NCBI GenBank assembly: GCA_023433925.1
Contig: JAEYTO010000015.1
Location: 1 to 62,623 of the forward strand
From: Pseudomonadota bacterium
GTDB taxonomy: Bacteria; Desulfobacterota; Desulfovibrionia; Desulfovibrionales; Desulfovibrionaceae
Direction: 5' to 3'
DNA length: 62,623 bases
Under the pieces are notes generated by a model. That model searched no databases, was not told the DNA's origin, and saw nothing but the letters and a program-made list of their open reading frames with translations. This document shows positions 44,825-56,580 of the stretch, piece after piece. The position numbers were made by a program, and so were the translations under genes. Each line of letters starts with the position of its first letter. Position 1 is the stretch's first letter.

Positions 44825-46579
44825 ATGAGGTTGTCCGCCGTGAGCACATTCACCAAGATCATGGGCATTCCCATGCTGACCCTGGCCCTGAGCGCCGGCG
44901 CGGTGTTCCTCTACCTGCTCCCGTTCTTCGAAGGCCGGCTCATGGAAAGTCGAGTGCGCGGGAGCAGCGACCTGGTGGACGTGGCCGTGAGCGTCGCGCG
45001 TTCCTACCACGAGGCCGCCGAGGGCGGCTCCCTGGAAGATGGCGAGGCCAGGCGGCTGGCCATGGCCCAGATCAGGGCCTTGCGCTTCGGGGAGGACGAC
45101 TATTTCTGGATCAACGACCTCGACGGCGTCATGCTCATGCACCCGCTTCTGCCCCGGCTCGAAGGGCAGAGCGTCATGGACGAGCGCGACGAGCGCGGCG
45201 CGTACTACATGCGCGAGATGGTCGAGGCCGCCAGGAGCCGGGGCCAGGGCTACGTGGAGTACGCCTGGCCCAAGCCGGTCAGCCTTGAGCCCGCGCCCAA
45301 GATCTCCTACGTGAAGCTGTTCGAGCCTTGGGGCTGGGTCATCGGCGGCGGCATCTACGTGGATGACGTGCAGCGGGAGATCGCGATCATGCACCGGAAT
45401 GTCCTCGGCATCGGCCTGGCCGCCTTGGTCCTGCTCCTCGGGCTGGCCTATTTCATGGCCAAGGCCATCACCGGGCCCATCGGCCTGGCCACGGGCATCG
45501 CGGACCGCCTAGCCAGAGGCGAGCTGCCCGACGTGCCGCCGAGCGAGCGCCGTGACGAGCCGGGCCGGCTCCTGTCGGCCATGGGCGCCATGGTTCAGAC
45601 ACAGCGCGACAAGGCCGAGAAGGCCGAGGCCATCTCGCGCGGCGACCTGACCGTGGAGGTGCGGGCCTGCTCGGAGAAAGACGTGCTCGGCCAGGCCCTG
45701 GCGCGCATGATCGCGTCGCTGCGCGCGCAGATGGGCGAGGTCAACGAGGGCGTCAGCGTACTGGCCGCCTCGGCCGCGGAGATCGCCACGCTCGTCAACC
45801 AGCTCGCGGCCAACTCCATGGAGACCACGGTTTCCATCGACGAGACCGTGACCACGGTGGAGGAGCTCAGGCAGACCTCGAACGTGGCCGCCGCCAAGGC
45901 CGGCGACGTGTCCGACAACGCCCGGCGCAACGCGGATGTCGCCGCCGCCGGCCTGGGGGCCACGCGCGAGGCCGTGCTCGGCATGGAGGACATCCGGGCC
46001 AAGATGGACACCATCAGCCGGAGCACGCACGCCCTGGTCGAGAACGCGCGCACGGCCCAGGAGATCGTCGACTCGGTGAACGAGCTGGCCGACCAGAGCA
46101 ACCTGCTGGCCGTCAATGCGTCCATCGAGGCGGCCAAGGTGGAGCAGGGCGCCGAGGGCTTCGCCGTGGTTGCCGCCGAGATGCGCGCCCTGGCCGAGGA
46201 GTCCAAGCGTTCCGCGGCCCGCGTGCGCAAGCTCCTGGTCGAGATGCGCGCCTCGGCCGAGCGCGCCGCCCAGGCCATGGAAAGCGGTCTCCAGTCCGTG
46301 GGTCGCGGCGTGGAGCGGACCACGGCCGCGGGTACGGCCATCCGCTCCCTGGCCGAGAGCATCTCCGGGAACGCCCAGGCCGCGGCGCAGATCGCCATGG
46401 TCTGCCGCCAGCAGCTCGAAGGCGTGGACCAGGTGCTCACGGCGGTGCAGAGCATCCGCGACGCCAACACCCAGAACAGCCAGGCCGCGAACAGCCTGCG
46501 CGCCGAGGCCGCCGGCCTGGAGTCCCTGGGCAGGCGTCTCAAGGAGCTGGCCGGCCGTTACGTCGTGCGCAAGGGCTAG
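44825..46579 (+). CDS. Methyl-accepting chemotaxis protein with Cache sensor
   Basis: This 584-residue chemoreceptor has a membrane helix (about 10-32), a periplasmic single-Cache domain (about 40-185, with 'EDDYFWINDLDGVMLMHPLL' and 'KLFEPWGWVIGGGIYVDDV') and a second helix (about 195-217). A HAMP region and the signalling domain follow, with hairpin tip 'NELADQSNLLAVNASIEAAK'. The Cache motif binds small carboxylates or amino acids in relatives. It ends without a CheR-tether pentapeptide. A ribosome site (GGAGG) lies before the ATG at 44825. Confidence 0.95.
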   Translation: MRLSAVSTFTKIMGIPMLTLALSAGAVFLYLLPFFEGRLMESRVRGSSDLVDVAVSVARSYHEAAEGGSLEDGEARRLAMAQIRALRFGEDDYFWINDLDGVMLMHPLLPRLEGQSVMDERDERGAYYMREMVEAARSRGQGYVEYAWPKPVSLEPAPKISYVKLFEPWGWVIGGGIYVDDVQREIAIMHRNVLGIGLAALVLLLGLAYFMAKAITGPIGLATGIADRLARGELPDVPPSERRDEPGRLLSAMGAMVQTQRDKAEKAEAISRGDLTVEVRACSEKDVLGQALARMIASLRAQMGEVNEGVSVLAASAAEIATLVNQLAANSMETTVSIDETVTTVEELRQTSNVAAAKAGDVSDNARRNADVAAAGLGATREAVLGMEDIRAKMDTISRSTHALVENARTAQEIVDSVNELADQSNLLAVNASIEAAKVEQGAEGFAVVAAEMRALAEESKRSAARVRKLLVEMRASAERAAQAMESGLQSVGRGVERTTAAGTAIRSLAESISGNAQAAAQIAMVCRQQLEGVDQVLTAVQSIRDANTQNSQAANSLRAEAAGLESLGRRLKELAGRYVVRKG

Positions 46580-46585
46580 GGAACC

Positions 46586-47623
46586 ATGTCGCCAGTCCGC
46601 AAGCCCGGCGCCTTGAGCAAGGCCATGGCCGAGCGGCGCTCGCGGCGGCGCGAGGAGCCTCCCGACCGCCGTTCCCGCCGGCCCATGGCCCCGGAGCCTC
46701 CCGACGCGCTTGAGACGGCCGGCGTCGACGGCTGGCTGGACGTGTCCTCGCCGCTCACGGCCGGACGGCCGCTGCCCTATGCCAAGGCCTTCGAGTGGGA
46801 TCTGGCCCTCACTGCCCGGGGCGTGGCCCACCGCGCCGAGCGTTTCGCCGGCGGCTGGCGAATCCTGGCCCCGGAGCGCGAGGCCGGCCAGGCCATGGCC
46901 GAGCTGACCGCCTACCGCGCCGAGAACCGTCCGGGCAGGCCCGTGCCGGCCTTGCCCCGGCATGAGAACCGCGCCGCCACGCTCTTGGCCGTGGCCCTGC
47001 TTTTGCCTTTCTTCGCGCTGACCCGCGCGAGCCTGCCATCCCTCGGGCTCTATCCGCACGTGTGGGACGAGATCGGCTCGGCCCAGGCCGGACGCATCCT
47101 GGACGGCGAGTGGTGGCGGCTGGCCACGGCCCTGACCCTGCACGCCGACGCGGCCCATGTGCTCGGCAACGTGGCCGTGGGCGCGCTGTTCATCGCGCCC
47201 ATCTGCGCGGCCCTGGGCTCGGGGGCGGGCTGGCTGCTCGTGCTCCTGTCCGGCGTGCTCGGCAATCTCGTCAACGCCCTGGTGCTCCTCCCGAGCCACG
47301 ACTCCATCGGCTTCTCCACCTCTGTCTTCGGGGCGGCCGGCATCCTGGCCGGGCTGCAGGCCATGACCGGCACGGGCCGCTCCCCGCTGTTCACGGCCGT
47401 GGCCGCCGGCCTGGCCCTGCTGGCCCTGCTCGGCGCGGGCGGCGAGCGCACCGACCTGGGCGCGCACCTGTTCGGCTTCCTGGCCGGCTTGGCGCTCGGC
47501 CTGGCGGCCGGCCGACACCTCCTGCGCCAGGGTCCGCCCGGCAGGGGCGTCAACGCATTGATGGCCCTGACCGCGGCGGCGATCATGCTGTCGGCCTGGG
47601 CCTGGGCCTTTCTGGCGCGCTGA
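46586..47623 (+). CDS. Rhomboid-family intramembrane serine protease with cytosolic domain
   Basis: This 345-residue protein has an N-terminal soluble part (about 1-125, Arg-rich then 'DGWLDVSSPLTAGRPLPYAKAFEWDL'), and a six-helix rhomboid core after it. Catalytic Ser is S244 (GFSTSVFGAAG) and catalytic His is H294 (LGAHLFGFLAG). 'HADAAHVLGNVAVG' supplies the oxyanion His/Asn. The substrate is unknown. The ATG at 46586 is 7 bases after the chemoreceptor stop; a functional tie is not implied. Confidence 0.88.
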   Translation: MSPVRKPGALSKAMAERRSRRREEPPDRRSRRPMAPEPPDALETAGVDGWLDVSSPLTAGRPLPYAKAFEWDLALTARGVAHRAERFAGGWRILAPEREAGQAMAELTAYRAENRPGRPVPALPRHENRAATLLAVALLLPFFALTRASLPSLGLYPHVWDEIGSAQAGRILDGEWWRLATALTLHADAAHVLGNVAVGALFIAPICAALGSGAGWLLVLLSGVLGNLVNALVLLPSHDSIGFSTSVFGAAGILAGLQAMTGTGRSPLFTAVAAGLALLALLGAGGERTDLGAHLFGFLAGLALGLAAGRHLLRQGPPGRGVNALMALTAAAIMLSAWAWAFLAR

Positions 47624-47776
47624 TCACGGCCCGGTTTATGCACATATTTCGGCGGCCCGCGTACAGCGGGTCACGGCGAGCCCCAACGGCCGACGCCATC
47701 CAGGCGTCATGGAGCCCAGGGCCATGAATACAGACAAGCCCCGTGGGCCATCCGCGCGCGGGTCGAGGAAACGTGG

Positions 47777-48313
47777 ATGCAGGAACCCGCCAGCCCGTTG
47801 ACGCTCCAGGCCGTGCCGGCCGCGCCGGACAAGTCGGCCGCGCCGGCTCAGGCGGCGCGCGACGTCACCGCGCACCTGGCCGCCTTCCGCGAGTTCCTCA
47901 ACGCGAGCTGGAGCTGCTTCAGCGCCCTGCGCACCCAGAGCGTCTGGGAGGACAACCACACGCTCATCCGCGAGTTCCTGCAAGCCAACTGGCGCGTGCT
48001 CGTGGAGTCGCAGCTCCTGCCCTCGGGCGGGCGGCTGCCGCGCTACTTCACCTGCCTGCGCCCGCGCGGGCCGGCCGCCTCCGAGGAGCATCCCACGCAC
48101 TACATCAAGTGCGAGATGCCCGGGTCCAAGTTCGACCTCGTGGACCGGCGCGTGGCCCTGCTCGGCATCGTCAACCGCCTGGACACGGGCTCCGGCGTTT
48201 ATCCGCCCTTCGACCACGTGGAGATGTATCCCGTGGAGACCTCCAAGGTGCTCATCGCGCCCTTCCACATGGTCCGCTTCATCCTCGCCGAGTTGCCCGC
48301 CGACATGAGCTGA
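47777..48313 (+). CDS. Hypothetical protein
   Basis: This 178-residue, probably soluble protein has a flexible Pro/Ala start (about 1-30), then a mixed region (RDVTAHLAAFREFLNASWSC; 'TLIREFLQANWRVLVESQLLP'; 'YFTCLRPRGPAASEEHPTHY'). No family is recognised. It starts at the ATG at 47777 with ggaaacgtg upstream, a weak site. It lies between the rhomboid and SDR genes on the same strand. Confidence 0.6.
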   Translation: MQEPASPLTLQAVPAAPDKSAAPAQAARDVTAHLAAFREFLNASWSCFSALRTQSVWEDNHTLIREFLQANWRVLVESQLLPSGGRLPRYFTCLRPRGPAASEEHPTHYIKCEMPGSKFDLVDRRVALLGIVNRLDTGSGVYPPFDHVEMYPVETSKVLIAPFHMVRFILAELPADMS

Positions 48314-48376
48314 TCGCCCCCTGACGTCCGCCCTGCTTTCTGGTATGCCTCGAAGGACTGGCCCAAGGAGGCTGGC

Positions 48377-49150
48377 ATGGGCTTTTTCACGGGCAAGGTC
48401 GCTCTGGTCACCGGCGGCGGGCAGGGCATCGGCCTGGCCATCATCAAGGCCTTTCTGGCGCACGGCGCGTCCGTGGTTATATTCGAACGTGACCCCGAGG
48501 CCCTGGCCGAGGCAGCCGGGGAGTGCGCACGCCTGCACGGACAGGGGCGCGTGCTCGCCGCGCCGGGCGACGCGGCCCTGGAGGCCGACGTGGCCGCGTC
48601 CGTGGGGCGCGCCCTGGGCGGTCTCGGCCGGCTGGACTTCCTGGTCAACAACGCGGGCATCTCCGAGTTCAAGCCCCTGGAGCAGACCAGCCTGGCCGAC
48701 TGGACCCGCGTCATGGGCGCGAACCTGACCGGCATGTTCCTGTGCGCCAAGCACGCCGCGCCGGCCCTGCGCTCCAGCGGCGGAGCCATGGTCAACATCG
48801 CCTCCACGCGGGCCTTCCAGTCCGAGCCGCACACCGAGGCCTACTCGGCCTCCAAGGGCGGCGTCGTGGCCCTGACCCACGCCCTGGCCATGAGCCTCGG
48901 CCCGGCCGTGCGCGTGAACGCCATCGCGCCGGGCTGGATCGACGTCTCGGGCTGGAAGAAGAGCAGTGCGCGCGCACCCGTCGCCCTGCGGCCCGAGGAT
49001 CACGCGCAGCACCCCGCCGGCCGCGTGGGCCGGCCCGAGGACGTGGCCGAGGCCGCGTTGTTCCTGTGCTCGGACAAGGCCGGCTTCATCACGGGCGAGT
49101 GTCTGGTGGTGGACGGCGGCATGACCCGCAAGATGATTTACGTCGAATAG
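48377..49150 (+). CDS. Short-chain dehydrogenase/reductase (SDR)
   Basis: This 257-residue classical SDR has a cofactor loop TGGGQGIGLA (13-22), 'NNAGIS' (about 92-97), catalytic Ser/Tyr/Lys (VNIASTRA; EAYSASKGG) and the C-terminal 'GFITGECLVVDGGMTRKM'. The substrate cannot be deduced; a 3-oxoacyl- or sugar-alcohol-like activity is common. GGAGG lies 7 bases before the ATG at 48377. A small lipoprotein gene follows. Confidence 0.9.
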   Translation: MGFFTGKVALVTGGGQGIGLAIIKAFLAHGASVVIFERDPEALAEAAGECARLHGQGRVLAAPGDAALEADVAASVGRALGGLGRLDFLVNNAGISEFKPLEQTSLADWTRVMGANLTGMFLCAKHAAPALRSSGGAMVNIASTRAFQSEPHTEAYSASKGGVVALTHALAMSLGPAVRVNAIAPGWIDVSGWKKSSARAPVALRPEDHAQHPAGRVGRPEDVAEAALFLCSDKAGFITGECLVVDGGMTRKMIYVE

Positions 49151-49178
49151 CCCGAGAACCAGAAAACGAGGAGAACCC

Positions 49179-49529
49179 ATGAAGACCCGCATAGCCCTCG
49201 CGCTGGCACTGGCCGCGCTGCTGGCCCTGGGCGCCTTCGCCTGCACCCAGGAGTCCCAGAACCGCATCAGCCGCTCCATCCAGAACTGGACCGGCACCAA
49301 CGGCGTGCTGGACATCTACGCCGGCAACCGCCTGGTCATGCGCTTCATCAAGATCGACAAGCTGACCACGGCCGAGAGCACCGGCGGCCGCGAATCCAGG
49401 GCCTACCGCTTCGGCTACGGCTACCTGGACCGCGACATGGATTACGAGGTGGATCCGGGCGAGAAAAAGATCTACTTCGAGATCTCGGACTTCTCCACGA
49501 ACTACGTGTTCTACGAGAGCCCGAAGTAG
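49179..49529 (+). CDS. Small putative lipoprotein
   Basis: This 116-residue protein has a lipoprotein-like signal (MKTRIALALALAALLALGAF-AC, Cys22). The mature part is beta-rich and polar ('NGVLDIYAGNRLVMRFIKIDKL', 'GYGYLDRDMDYEVDPGEKKIYFE'). The lipobox is not perfect (Phe at -2). GAGGAG precedes the ATG at 49179, 28 bases after the SDR stop, so the two are probably co-transcribed and end at the terminator at 49551. Confidence 0.7.
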   Translation: MKTRIALALALAALLALGAFACTQESQNRISRSIQNWTGTNGVLDIYAGNRLVMRFIKIDKLTTAESTGGRESRAYRFGYGYLDRDMDYEVDPGEKKIYFEISDFSTNYVFYESPK

Positions 49530-49550
49530 GTGCGGCAAACGATCAATGCC

Positions 49551-49586
49551 AAAGGCCCGGAGCATTCAGCTCCGGGCCTTTGCTTT
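49551..49586 (+). terminator. Rho-independent terminator
   Basis: AAAGGCCCGGAG-CATTCAG-CTCCGGGCCTTTG is followed by CTTTTT. It lies 21 bases after the lipoprotein gene stop. Confidence 0.9.
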
Positions 49587-49659
49587 TTCCGTGCGTATTG
49601 CATGGCTCGGGCGGAATTGGTCGGGATGCGCCACGGCAACCACCGACACGATACGGGGT

Positions 49660-49717
49660 CCAGGGGCCGTGGCCCCTGGCGGGAGAGGATCCGGGAGAGG
49701 GCGCAAAGCCCTCTCCC
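49660..49717. repeat. Intergenic double-hairpin repeat family C, copy 5
   Basis: CCAGGGG-CCGT-GGCCCCTGG (49660-49679) plus GGGAGAGGGC-GCAAA-GCCCTCTCCC (49693-49717). It is 7 bases beyond the stop of the GH57-like gene (minus strand), again in the terminator position. Confidence 0.9.
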
Positions 49718-49723
49718 GGCTGA

Positions 49724-51976
49724 TCATGCGAACCCCAGCAGCCTGCCCAGGTTCGGCACTTTGGACAGCTCCTCGCGGCGCAGCCAGTAGGCGTTCTGCG
49801 CGGAGTAGAGGTCCAGGGGCAGGTTGATGGCCGCGGCGCGGGCGAGCACGCCGCCGGCCGACCGGGGGGTCTCGGCCAGCAGCGCGAGAAGATGCTCCTG
49901 GATGCGCTGCGCCAGGCGCAGGGCCGCCGGGTTGTTGCGGCCGGCCTGGGCCAGAAAGTCCGCCAGGTTCTTCTCCGCGCCGGGGGCGGGCGCGTCGCCC
50001 ACGACGTAGCGCCAGGCCGTGGGCGTGTAGAGTCTGGCCCAGGCATTGCCGGCGTTCTGGGTCGTCTGGGCCTCCTGCCAGGGCTGGAACATGGCCGCGG
50101 CTGCCAGGGTCGCGTCCAGCGTGCAATTCCAGGCCGTGCGCTCGGCGTGCTCGACCCAGGTGATGGCCAGGGCCTGGCGCTTGTTCCAGGGCAGGGCGCC
50201 GGGAGTCGTGGCCAGGATCATGGCCCCGCCCTTGCGCCGGACCTCGATGGGCCAGGACATGGGGTCGCTCTCGGGTTCGCGGCGCACGCTGAGCTCGTAT
50301 TCCTCCCGGCCCGTCTCGCGCTCCCACTGCACGCTCATGGCGAAGCGGCCGGGGGAAGGCTTGCCCTTGAGCGTCACGGACACGCCGGGCCAGGTGGCCT
50401 TGTCCCGCGCCCCGTCGCCGGGCAGGCGGCCCGTGCTCCACAGGTCGATCACGGCCTGGGCCGCCAGGCTCTGGGGCGTCTCGCGGCGGGCCAGGACCTC
50501 GCGGCGCCAGAGGTCGGCGGCCGTGCCCAGGCCGTCAATGTTGGACACGGCCGTGGAGAGCACGGCCTCGACCTCGCGCTGGAGCCGCTCCAGATCGGGC
50601 ATGCCGCTCCCCTGGCCGATGTCCAGGCTGCGCAAGGCCATGGTCAGGGCGTTGATCGGCTCGATGCGCGAGACCTCGTCGAAGAACCAGGCGCAACTGG
50701 CGAAGGAGGCCAAGGCCCACTGCTCCATGGACAGGAGCTTCCAAGCCGTGGCCTGCTCGGCCTGGGACAGGCCCTGGTTGAAGTGCTGCTTCTGGAAGGC
50801 CTCCAGAGCCACGGCCTCCGCGCGGACGCGGCCGTAGTCCACCAGGGCGGCGCGGGAATCCCTGAACAGGCCGTGGCCGCGGACGAAGAAATGCCTGTCC
50901 ACGGCGGCCTTGATCATGTCCAAGGCTTGGCGCAGGGGCGTGCGCCACTTCTGGTTCCAGCCGTGATGACCGCCGGTGGAGCAGCCGCAGTCCTCGCGCC
51001 AGCGGCCCACGCCGTGCACGCAGCTCCAGGAGCTGGCCTCATGGAGCTGGGCTTCCATGACCGGCGGATTGGCCGCGAGATAGGCTCCGAAGTTGGTCAG
51101 CGACCAGCCGTCGCGTCCCTTGCGGGCCTGGTCGAGTACGTAGGCCAGGGCCATTTCGCCGAAGGTGAAGTGGTGGCCGTAGGTCTCGCCGTCCGTGGCG
51201 ATGGTCCGCAGGCCGTCATGCGGTCCGCCGCAGATGCGCTGCCAGAAGCCCTCGCCGTTCTGGAGCAGCCGCTCGAAGGCCACGGCCTGGGACAGCGGGC
51301 CATGGTAGAAGAAGACCGCGATGCTTCCGCCGGACGGCAGGCGCACGAGGTAGGGCCGGCTCACGTCCAGGCTGCCCTCGTGCACGGGCGTCCAGGCGGC
51401 CGGCCGGTCCCGGGCCGAGAGCAGCGGCCGCACGGCCTTGGCCTGGCGCGGAGCCAGGATGGTGTACTTGATGCCGTGGGCGGCGAGCATCTCCAGGGAG
51501 GCCGTGTCCACGGCGGACTCCGCCAGCCACATGCCCTCGGGCTGGCGACCGAAGCGGCGCTCGAAATCGGCCTTGCCCCAGGCCACCTGAAGCTCCTTGT
51601 CCAGCTCCGAGGCCAGCGGGAGAATGACGTGGTGACAGACCTGGGCCGTGGCGTTGCCGTGGCCCAGCCGCTCGGCGCTTTTCCTGTCGCCCTCCACGAT
51701 GCGCGCGTAGACCTCGGGTTGTGTCAGCTCCATCCAGCGCAGGAGCGTGGGGCCGACGTTGAAGTTGATCCACTCGTAGCAGTTCATGACCTCCACGATG
51801 CGGCCCTGGTCGTCCAGGCGGCGCGCGAAGGCCAACGGACCGTAGCTCTCGCGGCAGATGCGCTCGTTCCAATGCTTGTACGGCGCGGCGCTGCCTTCGG
51901 GCAGGATCGTGTCCAGCCAGGGGTCCTCGCGGGGCGGCTGGTAGAAATGGCCGTGGATGCATAGGGCTCTGCTCAT
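49724..51976 (-). CDS. GH57/DUF3536-family polysaccharide-active protein
   Basis: This 750-residue protein has an N-terminal glycoside-hydrolase-57-like barrel (MSRALCIHGHFYQPPREDPW; 'YEWINFNVGPTLLRWM'; 'GMWLAESAVDTASLEML'; 'TDGETYGHHFTFGE'). A large DUF3536 region follows to the C-terminus. GH57 enzymes act on alpha-glucans by a retaining mechanism with a Glu nucleophile and Asp acid/base. A role in glycogen or maltodextrin metabolism is likely but not proven. The ATG at 51976 has TGGAGA upstream. It is transcribed away from the Rossmann-PAS-kinase gene on the same strand. Confidence 0.88.
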   Translation of the reverse strand: MSRALCIHGHFYQPPREDPWLDTILPEGSAAPYKHWNERICRESYGPLAFARRLDDQGRIVEVMNCYEWINFNVGPTLLRWMELTQPEVYARIVEGDRKSAERLGHGNATAQVCHHVILPLASELDKELQVAWGKADFERRFGRQPEGMWLAESAVDTASLEMLAAHGIKYTILAPRQAKAVRPLLSARDRPAAWTPVHEGSLDVSRPYLVRLPSGGSIAVFFYHGPLSQAVAFERLLQNGEGFWQRICGGPHDGLRTIATDGETYGHHFTFGEMALAYVLDQARKGRDGWSLTNFGAYLAANPPVMEAQLHEASSWSCVHGVGRWREDCGCSTGGHHGWNQKWRTPLRQALDMIKAAVDRHFFVRGHGLFRDSRAALVDYGRVRAEAVALEAFQKQHFNQGLSQAEQATAWKLLSMEQWALASFASCAWFFDEVSRIEPINALTMALRSLDIGQGSGMPDLERLQREVEAVLSTAVSNIDGLGTAADLWRREVLARRETPQSLAAQAVIDLWSTGRLPGDGARDKATWPGVSVTLKGKPSPGRFAMSVQWERETGREEYELSVRREPESDPMSWPIEVRRKGGAMILATTPGALPWNKRQALAITWVEHAERTAWNCTLDATLAAAAMFQPWQEAQTTQNAGNAWARLYTPTAWRYVVGDAPAPGAEKNLADFLAQAGRNNPAALRLAQRIQEHLLALLAETPRSAGGVLARAAAINLPLDLYSAQNAYWLRREELSKVPNLGRLLGFA

Positions 51977-52051
51977 GGCGTCTCCAGTGAGGCGGTGTCG
52001 CGGGCGCAAGACCGGGAAGTAGCGGAAAGGGGGGATGGAAGCAAAGCCCGA

Positions 52052-53629
52052 TCAGCCGGAGCGTCCGCGCCGGCCATCGTTTCCGGCCTGTCCGACCTGT
52101 CCGGCCGGCATGGTCGCGGCGGCCTCCTCGCCGGCGATCACGGGCTGGAAGAGGAGCGTGACCGTGGCGCCTTCGCCCTCCTTGCTCGATAGGTCCACCA
52201 GTCCGCCGGTCTCCTCGATCATCTTCTTGATCATGGCCAGGCCCAGGCCGTAGCCCTTGTCCTTGGTGGTGAAGAAAGGGCTGAAGGCCTGCTCCAACTC
52301 GGTCTGTGTCATGCCCTTGCCCGTGTCGCTGATCTCCAGGAAAACGTGCGGCTCGGTGCGCCCCGATTTCAGGCTGATGGTTCCGCCGTGGTCCATGGCC
52401 TCCACGGAGTTCTTGATGATGTTGATGAGGCACTGCTTGATCGTCTCGGGCTCGCCCACGACCTGGGGCAGGTCCCTGTCCAGGCAGGTCGCGAACTCGA
52501 TGCCCTGCTTGCGGTAGCCCATGGCCATGAGCTCCACGGTCTCCTGGACCACGGCGGCCAGGTCGGCGTGGGCCACGGCGGCGCGCGAGGGCCGGGCGAA
52601 GTTGAGGATGCTCGTGAGCATGCGGTCCAGCCGCTTGGTTTCCTCGGAGATGATGTTCAACTTCACGCGGTCCTTGTCGGAGATGCCCGAGGACTTGAGG
52701 AGCGAGTTGGTGAAACCGGCGATGGCGAACAGGGGATTCCTGATCTCGTGGGCCAGGAAGGTGGACATCTCGCCGATGACCGCCAGCTTCTCGGCCTGCT
52801 GGCGCATGCGCTCGCGACGCGTGCGCTCGGAGATGTCCCGGCGCATGATCATGACGTGCGAGATCTGGCCGCGCGCGTCGCGGATTGGATAGGAGTAGAC
52901 GCGGAAGTAGCGCAGATGGCCTTCGGAGTCCACGCGGGTCATGAGGGCTTCGGCCTTCTGGCCGGTCTCCAGGGACGTCCTGAAGGGGCACTCGGCGTCC
53001 ATGGCCTCGCAGAAGGGTTGGCCGTTTTCCAGGGTCTGCACCTGCCAGCAGGGCAGGCCGTGGGCCTCTTCCTTGGACAGGCCCTTCCGGCTGGTGATGC
53101 TCTTGTTGGCGTCCACCACGTTGCCCTTGAGGTCCAGGAGCATGATGTCCTCGCGCATCTCGTCGATGAGCGCCTGGAGCAGGGCCTGATGCTGTTGCAG
53201 GTTGGCCTGAAGGTGCATGCTGTTCTGGGTCAGGGTGTGCAGGCCGCAGATGAACGCGGCCAGGGAGTGGTCCAGGAGCGAGGTCTTGGCGGGCAGGGCT
53301 CTGCGCAAGGTGTCGCGTAGATGGCGGTTGCCGGTGAACTCGGCCACGATGTCCAGATCCGGATGGCGTTCGAGCATCTCCCGCCAGTCGGCGTACACGG
53401 GCACGTTCCGGCCCTTCAAGGCCTTGAGCTTGGGGCTGGCGGGGTTGGGCTCGGCCACGGCCGCCAGGCGCATGACGGGCAGGAACTCGCGGTAGCTCTC
53501 GTTGAAGACGATATCCAGGAAGGAGCGGAAGCCTGGGCCGGCGCCGATGATGCCGACCTCGAACTCACGGTCCTCGGACTCCCACAAGCAGTAGAAGTCG
53601 GCCTGAGCGGATTTGCTATCTGGGCTCAT
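52052..53629 (-). CDS. Rossmann-PAS-histidine kinase fusion
   Basis: This 525-residue soluble protein joins three modules. Residues about 24-130 are an NAD(P)-binding Rossmann fold of the Gfo/Idh/dehydrogenase type ('FEVGIIGAGPGFRSFL', 'LAAVAEPNPASPKL', 'DLDIVAEFTGN'). Residues about 150-270 are a PAS domain with Cys194, Cys207 and Cys214 (CWQVQTLENGQPFCEAMDAEC), which may bind a metal or act as a redox sensor. Residues about 280-510 are a kinase with H294 (FLAHEIRNPLFAI), N box ('LINIIKNSVEAMD') and 'DKGYGLGLAMIKK'. A cofactor-binding input on a kinase is unusual, and redox or NAD status is a plausible signal (inference). No membrane segment is present. No receiver gene is adjacent. Confidence 0.9.
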   Translation of the reverse strand: MSPDSKSAQADFYCLWESEDREFEVGIIGAGPGFRSFLDIVFNESYREFLPVMRLAAVAEPNPASPKLKALKGRNVPVYADWREMLERHPDLDIVAEFTGNRHLRDTLRRALPAKTSLLDHSLAAFICGLHTLTQNSMHLQANLQQHQALLQALIDEMREDIMLLDLKGNVVDANKSITSRKGLSKEEAHGLPCWQVQTLENGQPFCEAMDAECPFRTSLETGQKAEALMTRVDSEGHLRYFRVYSYPIRDARGQISHVMIMRRDISERTRRERMRQQAEKLAVIGEMSTFLAHEIRNPLFAIAGFTNSLLKSSGISDKDRVKLNIISEETKRLDRMLTSILNFARPSRAAVAHADLAAVVQETVELMAMGYRKQGIEFATCLDRDLPQVVGEPETIKQCLINIIKNSVEAMDHGGTISLKSGRTEPHVFLEISDTGKGMTQTELEQAFSPFFTTKDKGYGLGLAMIKKMIEETGGLVDLSSKEGEGATVTLLFQPVIAGEEAAATMPAGQVGQAGNDGRRGRSG

Positions 53630-53829
53630 GATTGTTGTCCGCCTTGGTTGGACAGGCTGCTCAAAGTGCTTGTGCCAATGTTCCCAAAGTGCATGGGAAA
53701 AGACAACCAAAAATCAGCCTGTTCCGGAGCGCCATCGAGGCCTTGAAAAAGGCAGTGCGGGCATTCCTAGGGTCGGGCGACGGGTTTTTGCGGAAACAGG
53801 TTCATGGAGCATCATTCCGCCGCCAGGCG

Positions 53830-53869
53830 AAACAAAGGCGGGCCGGGCCCATGAGGGTCCGGCCCGCCT
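53830..53869 (-). terminator. Hairpin, likely terminator after lon
   Basis: On the minus strand AGGCGGGCCGGACCC-TCAT-GGGCCCGGCCCGCCT is followed by TTGTTTCG. It could end the lon transcript (stop at 54103) and protect the kinase gene downstream. Confidence 0.6.
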
Positions 53870-54059
53870 GTCTTCCAGATATGGCCGTCCGCGCTATGGC
53901 AGGTTGCAATTGAACTGGAAAACCCTCGCCCATTCAACTGGGGGTGCAGGGGGACAATCGTGCAGGACGGCACGATTGGACGTCGCCGCCTTGGGCGACG
54001 CCCGAAGGGCGAGGGCCAGGAAGGCCCGAGTCAATCATTCCCCTGCCGGGAGAGAGCCT

Positions 54060-54082
54060 GAGAGAGGGCAGCGCCCTCTCTC
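54060..54082. repeat. Intergenic hairpin repeat family C, copy 6
   Basis: GAGAGAGGGC-AGC-GCCCTCTCTC is identical to copies 1 and 4 and lies 20 bases beyond the stop of lon (minus strand). Confidence 0.85.
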
Positions 54083-54102
54083 AGTTGAATCGCAAGATGC
54101 CT

Positions 54103-56580
<2,478 letters not shown>

